A DNA stretch of 64,000 bases from DATBJG01 sp963790545 (GTDB lineage: Bacteria; Acidobacteriota; Vicinamibacteria; Vicinamibacterales; JAMQPK01), in contig CAWBPA010000002.1 of the NCBI GenBank assembly GCA_963790545.1, positions 1-64,000 of the forward strand, read 5' to 3'. Under the pieces are notes generated by a model that ran no database searches, was not told the origin of the DNA, and was given only the letters and a program-made list of their open reading frames with translations. A program made the translations under genes and the position numbers. Positions 17,287-26,873 of this stretch are shown piece by piece. The stretch's first letter is position 1, and each line of letters begins with the position of its first letter.

Positions 17287-18498
17287 CTACGTCAACTTGC
17301 TAATCAAGTCGAAGATCGGCATATACATGGCGATGACGATGCCGCCGACCACGCCGCCAAGAAAGGCGATCATGATGGGTTCGAGCAGTGTCAGCAGACC
17401 CGCGACTGCCGTATCCACCTCTTCCTCGTAGAAGTCCGCAATCTTGCTCAACATGGTGTCGAGGGCCCCAGTCGTTTCCCCAACGCCAATCATCTGCGTC
17501 ACCATCGGAGGAAACACGTTGGTCTCCCGCAACGGGGCCGAAATCGTTTCGCCGCGCTCGATGCTCTTGCGGGTCGACATGATGGCGTCTTCGACAATGG
17601 CGTTCCCGGACGTCTTGGCCGTAATTTCCAGACCATCGAGAATAGGCACACCCGAGCTCAGCAGCGTCGCCAGCGTGCGACAGAAGCGGGCCACGGCGAT
17701 CTTGCGCATCAGGAGACCGATGACGGGAGCCTTCAAGGTCAGGTTGTCGATCACGTGTCGCCCACTGTTGGTGCCGTAGTACTGCTTGAGGCCGTACCCC
17801 ACCGCGCCGAAACCGATGATGATGAAGGGCATGAAGTCGACGAGTGAGTTGCTGAGCCAGATGACGAAGCGTGTCGGCAACGGCAGAGTCGCTCCGAGAC
17901 CCGCGAACAACGCGGCAAAGGTCGGGATGACCTTCCACAGAATCACACCTACGACCAGCGTCGCGATCACGATGACCGCGATGGGGTAGACCATGGCGGA
18001 TTTGACCTGACCCTTCAATTTGACGGACTTTTCGATGTACGTAGCGAGTCTTTTGAGAATCGTGTCGAGGATGCCACCCGCTTCGCCCGCAGCGATCATG
18101 TTCGAGAACAGTGGGTCGAAGACTTTCGGATACTTCTTCATCGCATCGGCAAGTGAGGCACCACCTTCGACGTCCGCTCTGACTCTGAGGAGGGTTTCGG
18201 CGAAATTCTTGTCTTCCTCTTGGCTGCGAAGGATCTCGAGGCACTGCACCAGCGGCAAGCCAGCATCGATCATGACGGCGAACTGACGAGTGAACACCGC
18301 GATGTTCTTCGAGGCAACCTTCTTTCCCGCCTTGCCTTTCTTCTCCGGCGTGGCGGCGGCCTTCGCGGGCGTGATCCTCGTGACAAGAATCTGCTCACGC
18401 CGCAGCGCGGCGACCGCCCCGTCCATCGAGTCAGCGATCCGCTCGCCGTTGACGGTCTCTCCAGAACGTGTGCGACCCGAGAACGCAAAAGTCGGCAT
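17287..18498 (-). CDS. pilC: Type IV pilus inner-membrane platform protein PilC
   Basis: 403 residues. Two repeated GspF/PilC cytoplasmic domains (about 70-195 and 270-395), with FTRQFAVMIDAGLPLVQCLEIL in the first and FCRTLATLLSSGVPILDGL in the second, each followed by membrane helices (YPIAVIVIATLVVGVILWKVIP; then near the end LEPIMIAFLGGVVGGIVIAMY). PilC couples the ATPases PilB and PilT to pilin insertion and extraction. It follows pilT after a heptamer-repeat gap. Full length, no anomalies. Confidence 0.95.
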   Translation of the reverse strand: MPTFAFSGRTRSGETVNGERIADSMDGAVAALRREQILVTRITPAKAAATPEKKGKAGKKVASKNIAVFTRQFAVMIDAGLPLVQCLEILRSQEEDKNFAETLLRVRADVEGGASLADAMKKYPKVFDPLFSNMIAAGEAGGILDTILKRLATYIEKSVKLKGQVKSAMVYPIAVIVIATLVVGVILWKVIPTFAALFAGLGATLPLPTRFVIWLSNSLVDFMPFIIIGFGAVGYGLKQYYGTNSGRHVIDNLTLKAPVIGLLMRKIAVARFCRTLATLLSSGVPILDGLEITAKTSGNAIVEDAIMSTRKSIERGETISAPLRETNVFPPMVTQMIGVGETTGALDTMLSKIADFYEEEVDTAVAGLLTLLEPIMIAFLGGVVGGIVIAMYMPIFDLISKLT

Positions 18499-18574
18499 AT
18501 TCCTTACCCCATTCCTGATCGGGCTCGATCCCTAACCCCGAATCCCGAATCCCAAACCCCGAATCCCCCGGTCG
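18499..18574. repeat. Heptamer array, unit CCCGAAT
   Basis: The gap between pilT and pilC contains consecutive units CCCGAAT, CCCGAAT, CCCAAAC, CCCGAAT at about 18535-18565. Confidence 0.7.
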
Positions 18575-19711
18575 TTACCGGCGAACCACTGTCCCCGCCG
18601 TCGGTGGCCTGGGCGTTCGGTGAAGCCCGGCGCCGGTCACGATGCCAACGCCGCGGTTGATCATGTCCTGCAGCTCATCTCGCAACGAAGACGCCGACAG
18701 CGCCGCCTCGAGCTCGATTTGGCCGCTCAAATACAGCGTTGCCAAACATTGATTGAACGTCTGCATGCCGACCTTTTCCTGGCCGGTCTGCATCGATGAA
18801 TAAATCTGGTGAATCTTGTCCTCACGGATCAAATTTCTGATCGCGGCCGTGGGCACCAGCACTTCGAGCCCGACCACCCGTCCCTTGCCGTTCTTCTTCG
18901 GCAACAGCGCCTGACAGACAATGCCCTCCAGCACCATCGACAGCTGCGTCCGGATCTGGCTCTGCTGATGTGATGGAAAGACATCGATGATGCGGTTGAT
19001 GGTCTGCGCAGCAGAGTTCGTGTGCAGCGTTCCGAACGTCAGGTGGCCCGTCTCCGCGATTCGCAGCGCGGCCTCGACCGTTTCGAGATCGCGAAGCTCA
19101 CCGATCAACACGACGTCTGGGTCCTCTCGCAGGGCGGCGCGCAGGGCGTCGGCAAACCCCTGCGTATCGCTGTGCACTTCGCGTTGGTTGACGAGGCAGC
19201 CTTTGTGCGGGTGGATGTACTCGATCGGATCTTCAATCGTCAGAATATGTTCCTTGCGTTCGGTGTTGATTTTGTCGAGCATGGCGGCCAGCGTCGTCGA
19301 CTTGCCGCTTCCTGTCGGGCCCGTGACGAGCACGAGACCTCGCGGACGTTCGGCCAGCGTGGCGAGAATCGGCGGCAGGCCCAGCTCCTGAAACCCTTTG
19401 ATTTGTTCGGGAATCAAACGGTAGACGGCACCAACCGCGCCGCGCTGATTGAACACGTTGCACCGGAACCTGGCGATGCCACGGATGCCGAACGAGAAGT
19501 CGAGCTCGAGCTTCTCCTCGAAGCGCTTCTTCTGCGCGTCGGTCATGACGCTGTAGACGAGCGCCTTGGTGTCGGCAGCGCCCAGATCGGGCATCCCGAG
19601 TCGCTGCAACTTTCCGTTGACGCGTACCTGAGGCGGCGTGTTGGTCGTGATGTGGAGATCCGACCCTCCCAGGTCAACCGTCGTTTTCAGCAAATCAGGC
19701 AGTGTTGCCAT
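18575..19711 (-). CDS. pilT: Pilus retraction ATPase PilT
   Basis: 378 residues from ATG 19711 (MATLPDLLKTTVDLGGSDLHI). A longer in-frame start at 19762 is rejected because its first 17 codons are repeat DNA. Walker A GPTGSGKST, Asp box, Walker B VVLIGELRDLETVEAAL and His box GHLTFGTLHTNSA are all present, as is the PilT-type region after AIRNLIREDKI. It is a hexameric motor that depolymerises the pilus for twitching. A proline- and arginine-rich tail (LHRTPRPPTAGTVVRR) replaces the usual short C-terminus. Confidence 0.95.
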   Translation of the reverse strand: MATLPDLLKTTVDLGGSDLHITTNTPPQVRVNGKLQRLGMPDLGAADTKALVYSVMTDAQKKRFEEKLELDFSFGIRGIARFRCNVFNQRGAVGAVYRLIPEQIKGFQELGLPPILATLAERPRGLVLVTGPTGSGKSTTLAAMLDKINTERKEHILTIEDPIEYIHPHKGCLVNQREVHSDTQGFADALRAALREDPDVVLIGELRDLETVEAALRIAETGHLTFGTLHTNSAAQTINRIIDVFPSHQQSQIRTQLSMVLEGIVCQALLPKKNGKGRVVGLEVLVPTAAIRNLIREDKIHQIYSSMQTGQEKVGMQTFNQCLATLYLSGQIELEAALSASSLRDELQDMINRGVGIVTGAGLHRTPRPPTAGTVVRR

Positions 19712-19783
19712 CAAGTCTCCTTGTCGGGATTCGGGGTTCGGGATTGGGTCCCGAATCCCCAATCCCCGATCCCGAATCCCCTC
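19712..19783. repeat. Heptamer array forming an inverted repeat, unit GGGATTC
   Basis: Left arm units read GGGATTC, GGGGTTC, GGGATTG; right arm units CCGAATC, CCCAATC, CCCGATC, CCGAATC. The arms are complementary around TCCC, so the gap between pilB and pilT folds as a hairpin of about 25 bp. Confidence 0.8.
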
Positions 19784-21529
19784 TTATTTGACCGTCTCCC
19801 TCGCCACCTCTTCGATCGACGTCAGACCGTCTTTGACCTTGCGCAACCCGCTTTGGCGCAGCGTGATCATTCCTTCTTCGATTGCCTTGCGGCGCAACTC
19901 GAGGGCGGAAGCCCCGACCAGCACCAGCTCTCGCAGTTCATCAGTGATTTCCATGACTTCGTACAGGCCGAGACGCCCCTTGTAGCCCGTGTTGTTGCAC
20001 TTATCGCAGCCTTTGCCCTTCATCGGCACGACTGTCTTGGCATCCTCCGGCGAAAACCCTGCCTGCGTGAGCGCTGGCGCCGGCAGGGGATTCTCAGCCT
20101 TGCAGTTGGTACAGAGCCGCCGCACCAGACGCTGCGCACAGATCAAATTGACCGAGCTCGCCACAAGAAACGGCTCGATGCCCATGTTCATGAGACGGTT
20201 GACCGTGCTCGGAGCGTCGTTCGTGTGCAGCGTGGACAAGACGAGGTGGCCGGTCAGGGATGCCTTGACCGCGATTTCCGCGGTTTCGAAGTCGCGGATT
20301 TCGCCGACCAGAATGATGTTGGGGTCCTGGCGCAGAAAGGAGCGCAAGGCAGCGGCAAAGTTCAGACCGATATTCTCGCGGACCTGAACCTGATTGACGC
20401 CGGGCAGGTTGAACTCGACCGGATCTTCGGCCGTCATGATATTGGTCTCGTGCGTGTTGACCTTGGAGATCGCGGAATAGAGGGTGTTGGTCTTGCCGCT
20501 CCCTGTGGGCCCGGTCACGAGCACCATGCCCCACGGCTTCGAGATGGCAAACTCGAACTTGCCGAGCGACTCGGATTCGAAGCCGAGTTTCGTCATGTCG
20601 AGCATCAGCTTGGATTTGTCCAAGAGACGCATGACGATCTTTTCGCCGAACAGCGTGGGAAGACACGACACGCGGAAATCGATCTCGAGCGTCTTGCCGT
20701 TGTCAGCAAATCGAATCTTGATGCGACCGTCCTGGGGCAGGCGCTTCTCGGCAATGTCGAGCTTCGCCATGATTTTGATGCGCGAGGTCATGGCATCCCG
20801 GTACTTCATGGGAGGCGCCATGATGTTGTAGAGAATGCCGTCGATGCGGTACCGAACCCGGAACTCCTTTTCGTAGGGTTCGATGTGAATGTCGCTTGCG
20901 CCCTTTTGAATAGCCGACATCAGAACGACGTTTACGAGCTTGATGATCGGCGCTTCGCTGCCCTGCTTCTCGAGCGCTTCCGCACTAATCTCCTCGAGGT
21001 CCTCCAGCACCTCGACGTCGCTGGCATCCGCCGACAGCGGCATTTCCTCGAGCGCTTTCGTCGCGACCTCGAGCGCGCTCGCACCACCCGCGATGGGCGG
21101 TTTGGTAACGGCGTAGTACGTGGCAATGGCCTCGACGACCGCAGCCTCAGACGCCACGACCGGCTCGACGTTGTAGCCCGTCATGAACTTGATGTCGTCC
21201 ATGGCGAACACGTTCGTCGGATCCGTCATGGCAATCGTCAGCGTCGCGCCGGAACGACTGAGAGGAACGATCTGGTACTTCTGGGCTGTTTCCGACGGGA
21301 CTAACTTGATGACCGCCGGATCAATTTGAAACTGGGCGAGATTGATCGAGGGGACACCGTACTGCTTGCTCAGCAGTGCGGTGATTTCTTCGTCCTTGAC
21401 GAACCCGAGCTTGACGAGGTTATAGCCGAGCTTGCCCCCGTTGCCCTTCTGATACTTGAGGGCTTCTTGGAGCTGCTCTGGCGTGATGCGCTTTTCTTTG
21501 AGGAGAAGTTCTCCGATTCGAACGGCCAT
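19784..21529 (-). CDS. pilB: Pilus extension ATPase PilB
   Basis: 581 residues. The N-terminal MshEN domain (residues 1-150; IGELLLKEKRITPEQLQEAL) is the fold that can bind cyclic di-GMP. Then the GspE core: Walker A GPTGSGKTNT, Asp box IHIEPYEKEFRVRYRIDG, Walker B NIILVGEIRDFETAEIA, His box GHLVLSTLHTNDAPS. A tetracysteine zinc site spans CTNC and CDKC. PilB drives pilus polymerisation through PilC. First motor gene of the run pilB-pilT-pilC-pilS-pilR-pilA. Confidence 0.96.
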   Translation of the reverse strand: MAVRIGELLLKEKRITPEQLQEALKYQKGNGGKLGYNLVKLGFVKDEEITALLSKQYGVPSINLAQFQIDPAVIKLVPSETAQKYQIVPLSRSGATLTIAMTDPTNVFAMDDIKFMTGYNVEPVVASEAAVVEAIATYYAVTKPPIAGGASALEVATKALEEMPLSADASDVEVLEDLEEISAEALEKQGSEAPIIKLVNVVLMSAIQKGASDIHIEPYEKEFRVRYRIDGILYNIMAPPMKYRDAMTSRIKIMAKLDIAEKRLPQDGRIKIRFADNGKTLEIDFRVSCLPTLFGEKIVMRLLDKSKLMLDMTKLGFESESLGKFEFAISKPWGMVLVTGPTGSGKTNTLYSAISKVNTHETNIMTAEDPVEFNLPGVNQVQVRENIGLNFAAALRSFLRQDPNIILVGEIRDFETAEIAVKASLTGHLVLSTLHTNDAPSTVNRLMNMGIEPFLVASSVNLICAQRLVRRLCTNCKAENPLPAPALTQAGFSPEDAKTVVPMKGKGCDKCNNTGYKGRLGLYEVMEITDELRELVLVGASALELRRKAIEEGMITLRQSGLRKVKDGLTSIEEVARETVK

Positions 21530-21600
21530 CGTTGCTGTCGGCTACCCGTGCCAAAGCACCCCATGGCTTTTCGGTCTGACAAAACTTGTCCATTAGTGAC

Positions 21601-22704
21601 TCAAAATGTCACACGGGCAGAAATGCCCCATCCCTGCTCTAACTCGTTGCGACCGCGCGTGATCTGTCCTTCGACCAATGAACCGGCTCGAGGACTGACG
21701 CTGATCCCGACCGCGACGACCGGATCCTGCGACGTGAACTGGTCTCGAAGTGTATTAAAACGGATACCCCCACGTGCTCCCACGCGACCGGCCCACCACC
21801 ATCCTTCACCGCCAACGGCAAGTTCCCGACGGTGTCCAAACGGAGTCTCAATACGTTCAAGATCGATGTCGGCGGCAATGGTCATTGGCCCATTCGTCCC
21901 CGACGGACGAGCTCGGGGCGCGTAAGCCACACCCGCGCGAACCTGGCGCGACAACTTCAGCGGACTCGTGCTCGTGGCTTGGTCCGGATCAGACGTGTCG
22001 AATTCAGGCTCACTCAGATTGCGTCCTACGACGCCAGCTCGCCAGCCACCAAAGACGGCCATGACACCGGCATCGAGATCCATCTTGGTCTCGCCCCGAC
22101 CCTCTAACTCTTTGGCAATGTCGAGTGCACGCTCGACACTTACTGCCTGCACGAGACCTAGTGCCGCCGTACCGTGGACAATTTTTACCGTCGTCCCTAC
22201 CGTGAGAAACGGCGCCAACGACTGCACGAAGCTGGCCCCAAAGTGACGGGTCGTCAACTTGTTGATATCTGTTTGTTCAGGTTGCCCGCCTTCCGGACTC
22301 ACTGGACTTCGTGGCAAGGCAGAGACTGTTCTGACCCTGTAATAGGTCAGACCGAGGGACGGCGTCGCGACGGCAATCATGAATGCCTCCACGCCAACAC
22401 CTGGGCCCCTGGGGGCAAGTGTTTCGACCTCCTGGTTCTCGACCGTGGAATCAAATACCGGACCGAATGCCAGTCCAGCAGGGTTCCAGAAGGTAGCGGT
22501 GGCATCGTCGGCGACTGCGACGAACGCCCCCGCCATTCCCAATGCTCTCGTGCCGACCGTTTCGGCCACCTGCGCCTTGAGAGGGGTGGGAGGTACCATA
22601 AGGATGGAGAAAAGAAGGACGAAAGGAACGTGCCTGCCGAATCGCCAACATGGGGAGTGTCCCCATTTGACGAATTTGGCATAATGTATGTTTTGAGTGA
22701 TCAA
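21601..22704 (-). CDS. Outer-membrane beta-barrel protein, PorV/TraF-like
   Basis: 367 residues if TTG 22704 is the start; the start is uncertain because no ATG precedes the signal sequence VPFVLLFSILMVPPTPLKA in frame. The mature N-terminus carries TRALGMAGAFVAVADDATAT, then FWNPAGLA, a signature shared by PorV, TraF-type and FadL-like barrels. The chain ends in alternating strands with terminal Phe (GISARVTF), the BAM recognition pattern. Function unknown. Position before pilB suggests a role in the pilus or surface machinery, but co-transcription cannot be shown. Confidence 0.72.
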   Translation of the reverse strand: MITQNIHYAKFVKWGHSPCWRFGRHVPFVLLFSILMVPPTPLKAQVAETVGTRALGMAGAFVAVADDATATFWNPAGLAFGPVFDSTVENQEVETLAPRGPGVGVEAFMIAVATPSLGLTYYRVRTVSALPRSPVSPEGGQPEQTDINKLTTRHFGASFVQSLAPFLTVGTTVKIVHGTAALGLVQAVSVERALDIAKELEGRGETKMDLDAGVMAVFGGWRAGVVGRNLSEPEFDTSDPDQATSTSPLKLSRQVRAGVAYAPRARPSGTNGPMTIAADIDLERIETPFGHRRELAVGGEGWWWAGRVGARGGIRFNTLRDQFTSQDPVVAVGISVSPRAGSLVEGQITRGRNELEQGWGISARVTF

Positions 22705-22728
22705 AATCTTGGTGTGGGGATTTTGTAG

Positions 22729-22778
22729 CTCGGAGGCTGTAGGCCCCGAGCCCGTCGTGCGGGGACTTTAGCCCCCGC
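22729..22778. repeat. Two CTTTAG/CTGTAG palindromes
   Basis: A hairpin at 22729-22750 (CTCGGAGGC, loop TGTA, GGCCCCGAG) and GCGGGGACTTTAGCCCCCGC at 22759-22778. Same loop theme but different stems from the copy at 12264, lying between the convergent ends of transcription units. Confidence 0.65.
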
Positions 22779-22813
22779 GAGAATGTGCGCGGAGTGCGAG
22801 CGACCGACCAGTC

Positions 22814-23365
22814 TCAACCGACGAGCACAGCGGCAGCGACAACCGTGGTCCAAAGACCTTTCTTGTCGCCTACGGCCGTTTGCGTGACGTTCTGAGTGCG
22901 GACAATCTGATTGGACAGTCGATAGACTTCTTTCTTTTCGTCCCAGCTCTTGTCCGGGTCAAATTCCAGACCGAGCGTGGTCGCCAACATCTCGGCGGCC
23001 AGCTCCTCAGCGTAATCGCCTGCGGTGTCCTCGTTTTCGCCGAAGCTATGGTGCTCGGACAGGTAGCCGTAAAGTTTGCGATCGCGTGGAACAGCCACGC
23101 CGACGGTCGCAGCGATCAATCTGTGGGGCTCACGGGTTGCCGCTTCCGACATGACGACAAACGTGACCTGGCCGGGCTTCAAACGCTTCATGCCCTGGCT
23201 GCGTGACAGGATGCGACAACCGGGAGGAAAGATGCTCGAGACGCGAACGAGGTTGCAGGCGGCAATACCCGCGGAGCGCAACGCCAGCTCGAAGGAGGTC
23301 AGTTTTTCGCGATGCTTCCCAACGCCTTTCGTAAAGAACAGTTCCTTCGGAACGAGGTTGAACAC
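22814..23365 (-). CDS. Pyruvoyl-dependent arginine decarboxylase
   Basis: 183 residues. It decarboxylates arginine to agmatine, the first step of a polyamine route. The proenzyme cleavage motif is RVSSIFPPGC: self-cleavage between Ser43 and Ser44 would generate the pyruvoyl group. Other family marks are NLVRVSS, LSEHHSFGE (Glu near the active site) and AEELAAEMLATTLG. Size fits the bacterial/archaeal PvlArgDC family. Start is GTG 23365, only 9 bases after a strong -10 box, so the mRNA is nearly leaderless. It is divergent from the next gene. Confidence 0.9.
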   Translation of the reverse strand: MFNLVPKELFFTKGVGKHREKLTSFELALRSAGIAACNLVRVSSIFPPGCRILSRSQGMKRLKPGQVTFVVMSEAATREPHRLIAATVGVAVPRDRKLYGYLSEHHSFGENEDTAGDYAEELAAEMLATTLGLEFDPDKSWDEKKEVYRLSNQIVRTQNVTQTAVGDKKGLWTTVVAAAVLVG

Positions 23366-23374
23366 AGCCGTTGA

Positions 23375-23403
23375 ATCCTAAAGAAAGGGTCATGCGCTGT
23401 CAA
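23375..23403 (-). promoter_or_regulatory. Sigma-70 type promoter for the arginine decarboxylase gene
   Basis: Minus-strand TTGACA (23398-23403), a 17-bp spacer, then TAGGAT (23375-23380). The predicted start of transcription falls about 3 nt before the GTG codon, and no Shine-Dalgarno sequence fits. Confidence 0.75.
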
Positions 23404-23484
23404 GGTTTTGAAGGCGCCGAACTTCTGGCGGTCGGCGCTCGTATACCCGTCTAACACCTGTGTAGACCTTCCGAGGTGCGATCC

Positions 23485-24237
23485 ATGACCCAACCAAGCG
23501 TGCAATCTGCGTCTGCCTCGGCAGCTGTGCCTCAAGCCCAAACCCTGGGGTTTGTTGGCCGCGTTGTTGGCGTCATTTTTTCGCCCAAGGAGACCTTTGT
23601 TCACATTGCGCGGGATCCGCGCCCGTTTGCCATGATGGCTTTCGTGTCGATTGTTGCCGCGATTGGGACGGCGATCTTTTTTCGCACAGAGGTGGGGCAA
23701 CTGGCCTGGCTCGACGCCGCGGTCAGGCAGCGGGAGGCGTTCGGCGCCGAAGTCGACGACACCACGTACGCCGGCATGGAGCGCATCGCGGGCTTCATGG
23801 GGTACATCGTGCCGATCTACTCGCTCGTCGTGGGTCCGATTGTCACCATGATCCTCGCCGGCATTATCAAGGCAGCGTTCGCCGTCATTTCCGGCGCCGA
23901 GGCGACATTCAAGCAGACGCTTGGCGTCATCGCAGCATCTGGCGTGGTTATCCTGGTCCAGCAGTGCTTCGTGCTGCCATTGAACTACGTGCGCGAAACG
24001 ATGACGAGCGCGACCAGCCTTGGAGCGTTTCTGCCGATGCTCGCGGAAGACAGCTTTGCGGCGCGGTTTCTCGGTACCATTGACTTGTTCATCGTGTGGT
24101 GGGTCATCGTGCTGGCAATCGGCCTTGGAGTGCTTTTCCGTCGTTCGACAAGGACGATCGCCCTGACGCTGTTTGGCATTTATCTGATCATCGCGCTCGC
24201 CGTGGCTGGCGTCACCACGATGGCCGGAGGGTCGTAG
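23485..24237 (+). CDS. Yip1-domain membrane protein
   Basis: 250 residues from ATG 23485, preceded by GAGG at a suitable distance. The N-terminus VGRVVGVIFSPKETF is the Yip1 family start (cytoplasmic helix, then a block of about five transmembrane helices: AFVSIVAAIGTAIFF, VPIYSLVVGPIVTMILAGII, VIAASGVVILVQQCFVL, FIVWWVIVLAIGLGVLF and ALTLFGIYLIIALAVAGV). Molecular role of the bacterial family is not established. Its TAG stop overlaps the GTG of the HlyD gene (TAGTG), indicating an operon with the efflux genes. Confidence 0.82.
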   Translation: MTQPSVQSASASAAVPQAQTLGFVGRVVGVIFSPKETFVHIARDPRPFAMMAFVSIVAAIGTAIFFRTEVGQLAWLDAAVRQREAFGAEVDDTTYAGMERIAGFMGYIVPIYSLVVGPIVTMILAGIIKAAFAVISGAEATFKQTLGVIAASGVVILVQQCFVLPLNYVRETMTSATSLGAFLPMLAEDSFAARFLGTIDLFIVWWVIVLAIGLGVLFRRSTRTIALTLFGIYLIIALAVAGVTTMAGGS

Positions 24238-25590
24238 TGTCTGCGAAAAAACTGCTGATCGGCGGACTGATGGCGGCGGTCGCGGTGGCGCTCGTCGTCG
24301 TGAATCTGTATTACCAGCGCAACAACGATGTCGAAATTACGGCAGAGACCGTGCAGAAGCGGGATCTCGAGGCCGTTGTGTCGGCCTCGGGAAAGGTACA
24401 GCCAAAACTGTCGGTGGACATCAGCGCGAACACGATGGGACAGGTCACTCGTGTCGCGGTCAACGAAGGCGACAAAGTGACCAGGGGTCAGTTCCTGCTG
24501 CAGATTGATGCCCGCACGCTTCAGTCAGCTGTGCAGCGCAGCGAAGCGGCTGTGCTTGGTGCCCGCTCTGGCCTCGAGGCTGCGCGTGTGGCCGTGGAAA
24601 CCGGCCAAGCCAATCTCGATCGTGCCCATCGCGATCTCAAGCGCCAGCAGGACCTTTGGAAGGACGAGCTCACCACGCGCGAGGCGTTGGAGCGGGCCGA
24701 GAACGACGTCAAGGTGCGCGAGACCGAACTGAAGGCGCGGCAGCAGGAAGTCGCGACACGACAACAACAGATCAACCAGGAGAGCGCAAACCTCGAGACC
24801 AATCGCTACGAGCTCACCAAGGTCAGGCTCGAGTCGCCAATCGACGGCCTCGTGACGCGGCGGAACATCGACGAAGGTGAAACCGTGGTCGTTGGGACGA
24901 TGAACAATCAAGGGACCGTGCTCATGACCGTCGCGGATATGTCGGTCATTCAAGCCGAAGTCGAGGTCGACGAGACGGACGTGCCCAGCGTGTCGATCGG
25001 CCAGATTGCCAAGATCACGATTGACGCGGTTCCGGACCGCACGTTCAAGGGGCACGTCGCCGAAATCGGCAACAGTCCCATTCAGGCCACCGGGACCCAA
25101 GGGGACGACTGCGCGGCAGGCGACCAATTTCAAAGTCGTCGTGGTGCTCGATGAGCCGATCCCTGCCGGAATCCGTCCTGGTTCGTCGTGTACAGCCGAC
25201 ATCACCACGGCTGTTCGAGCGAAGGCGCTGGCCGTGCCGATTCAGGCGGTGACCGTCCGTGAGCTTGTCTACGACGAGGCTGGAAAAATCGTTCGCGAGC
25301 CTCAGACGCGCCGACGGCGTCGGCCCACGACCAGCGGGACCGTCTCGGCGGAAGAGCTCCCGCAGGGCCAGACGCGTAAAGAAACGGAAGGCGTCTTCGC
25401 TTTTCGCTCCGGCAAAGCGGAGTTCGTTCCCGTAAAAGTGGGTATTGCCGGTGAGAAGTTCTTCGAGGTTCTGTCCGGCGTCGACCAGGGGGACCAGGTG
25501 ATCACCGGACCGTACGCGTCCGTACGACAAATTGCGGACGGCGATTCGGTGAAGCTGGAGAATCCCGCGCGCACGAACCGTAGACGCTAG
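24237..25590 (+). CDS. HlyD/MacA-type periplasmic adaptor, one frame break
   Basis: About 450 residues when rejoined. GTG 24237 follows GGAGG. One transmembrane anchor (LLIGGLMAAVAVALVVVNLYY), a lipoyl half-motif VVSASGKVQPK, a long coiled-coil hairpin (about 110-200, rich in ARQQEVATRQQQ), the second lipoyl half LESPIDGLVTRRNIDEGE, then beta-barrel and membrane-proximal domains. The frame changes near 25101-25105 (a GGGG run): the first frame ends in TGTQGDDCAAG, while the other continues ATNFKVVVVLDEPIP to the natural end. One extra G explains it. It should link the two permeases downstream to an outer-membrane channel. Confidence 0.85.
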
Positions 25591-25603
25591 AACGTCTTGC
25601 AGC

Positions 25604-25621
25604 GTCCGGTCTGAGCCGGAC
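25604..25621. repeat. CTGAG variant of the GTCCGG palindrome
   Basis: GTCCGGTCTGAGCCGGAC between the adaptor and permease genes; outer 6 bp match the copies at 11908 and 12264, with the loop changed. Confidence 0.6.
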
Positions 25622-25641
25622 TGCCGACTGCCGATTGACTT

Positions 25642-26866
25642 ATGCAATTTCTCGAATCCGTCTCTCTTGGCGCTTGGAGGCCATCTGGGCCAACAAGCTG
25701 CGATCTCTTCTGACCGTTCTGGGAAACATCGTCGCGGTCACCTCCATTATTACGGTGGTGTCGCTCATTCAGGGCATGAACGGGTACGTGACCAACGCGA
25801 TCGTCTCCGATCTGGGCGCCGATTCGTTCAACGTCGAGCGCACCGGCATCATTCGCAGCGACGAAGAAGCCGACCGGGTCAGGAACAACCCCTTAATCAC
25901 CCTCGACGATGCCGACGCGATTCGGAGGTTCAGCCCTGTCGTCGAGGCCGTCATGGCACAGGCCCGGCGCAACAGCGGAAGTGGGCTATCACGACACGTC
26001 GCTCGACTCGGTGCAGGTTCAAGGGGTGACCCGCGAGTATTCGCAATTCTCGATGTTCGACGCCGAGCGCGGCAGGCTGTTGAGTCCGATTGAGATCGAC
26101 CGGAGCCGGCCCGTCGTGCTGCTTGGGTGGGGCACGGCCGATCGGCTGTTCGGAGAAGCCGATCCGATCGACAAGATGGTCAAGATCGCAGGCGTCCATT
26201 TCCGGGTCGTCGGTGTCAGCGAACAGAAGGGATCGACATTCGGGCAGTCGCAGGACGAGTTCGCAATCATTCCGCTCGGCGCCTATCAAAAGCTCTTTGG
26301 CGCGAGACAGTCACTCGGGTTGATGGTGAAGCCGACGGATCCTTCCGTGATCGATCCGGCAATCGACGATGCCATCGGTGGCGCTTCGCATCCAACGTCG
26401 GCTCAAGCCCGGAGAAGAAAACAACTTCGGCATCTTCAGTTCAGACACGATCCTGGGAATCTACAGGCAGGCAACCGCGGGCATCTATGCAGTCCTCGTT
26501 GGGGTCGTGGCGCTTTCGCTCGTGGTCGGAGGCATTGTCATCATGAACATCATGATGATGGTCGTCACCGAACGCACGCGCGAAATCGGGTTGCGGAAGG
26601 CGCTCGGTGCCAGACGCGAGCACATCATCTGGCAGATCCTGACAGAGTCCATCACGCTTTCGACTTTTGGAGGACTCGTCGGCACAGCCCTGGGATTCCT
26701 CCTCGCCCTGAGCATCGCACGGCTCACGCCCGTGCCGGCCGAGATTCAGCTCTGGTCCGTAGGCCTTGGCGTCTCGATTACCGCACTCGTTGGCTTGTTC
26801 TTCGGTTTGTATCCGGCGCTCCGCGCGGCCGCCCTGGATCCGATCGAAGCGCTGAGGCGCGAGTGA
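25642..26866 (+). CDS. FtsX/MacB-type ABC permease, three frame breaks
   Basis: About 408 residues when rejoined. The start MQFLESVSLGA runs into IWANKLRSLLTVLGNIVAV only after adding a T near 25672. The frame shifts again near 25971 (before AEVGYHDTSL) and near 26380 (before ALRIQRRLKPGEENNFG). The parts together give the full MacB architecture: first helix, MacB periplasmic core domain (DRSRPVVLLGWG, VGVSEQKG), and C-terminal FtsX domain with three helices and TERTREIGLRKALGARR. No ATP-binding subunit is adjacent. The downstream paralogue is intact, so these breaks are more likely sequence error than decay, but real decay is possible. Confidence 0.8.
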
Positions 26867-26873
26867 GCAGCTG

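Noticed and set aside
19022..21304. Plus-strand open frame of 760 codons
   Set aside because: Antisense to pilT and pilB, a typical shadow frame of GC-rich coding DNA.
21541..21565. TGGCACG upstream of pilB resembling a -24 box
   Set aside because: No GC at the required distance; the -12 box is missing and the site is too close to the start codon.
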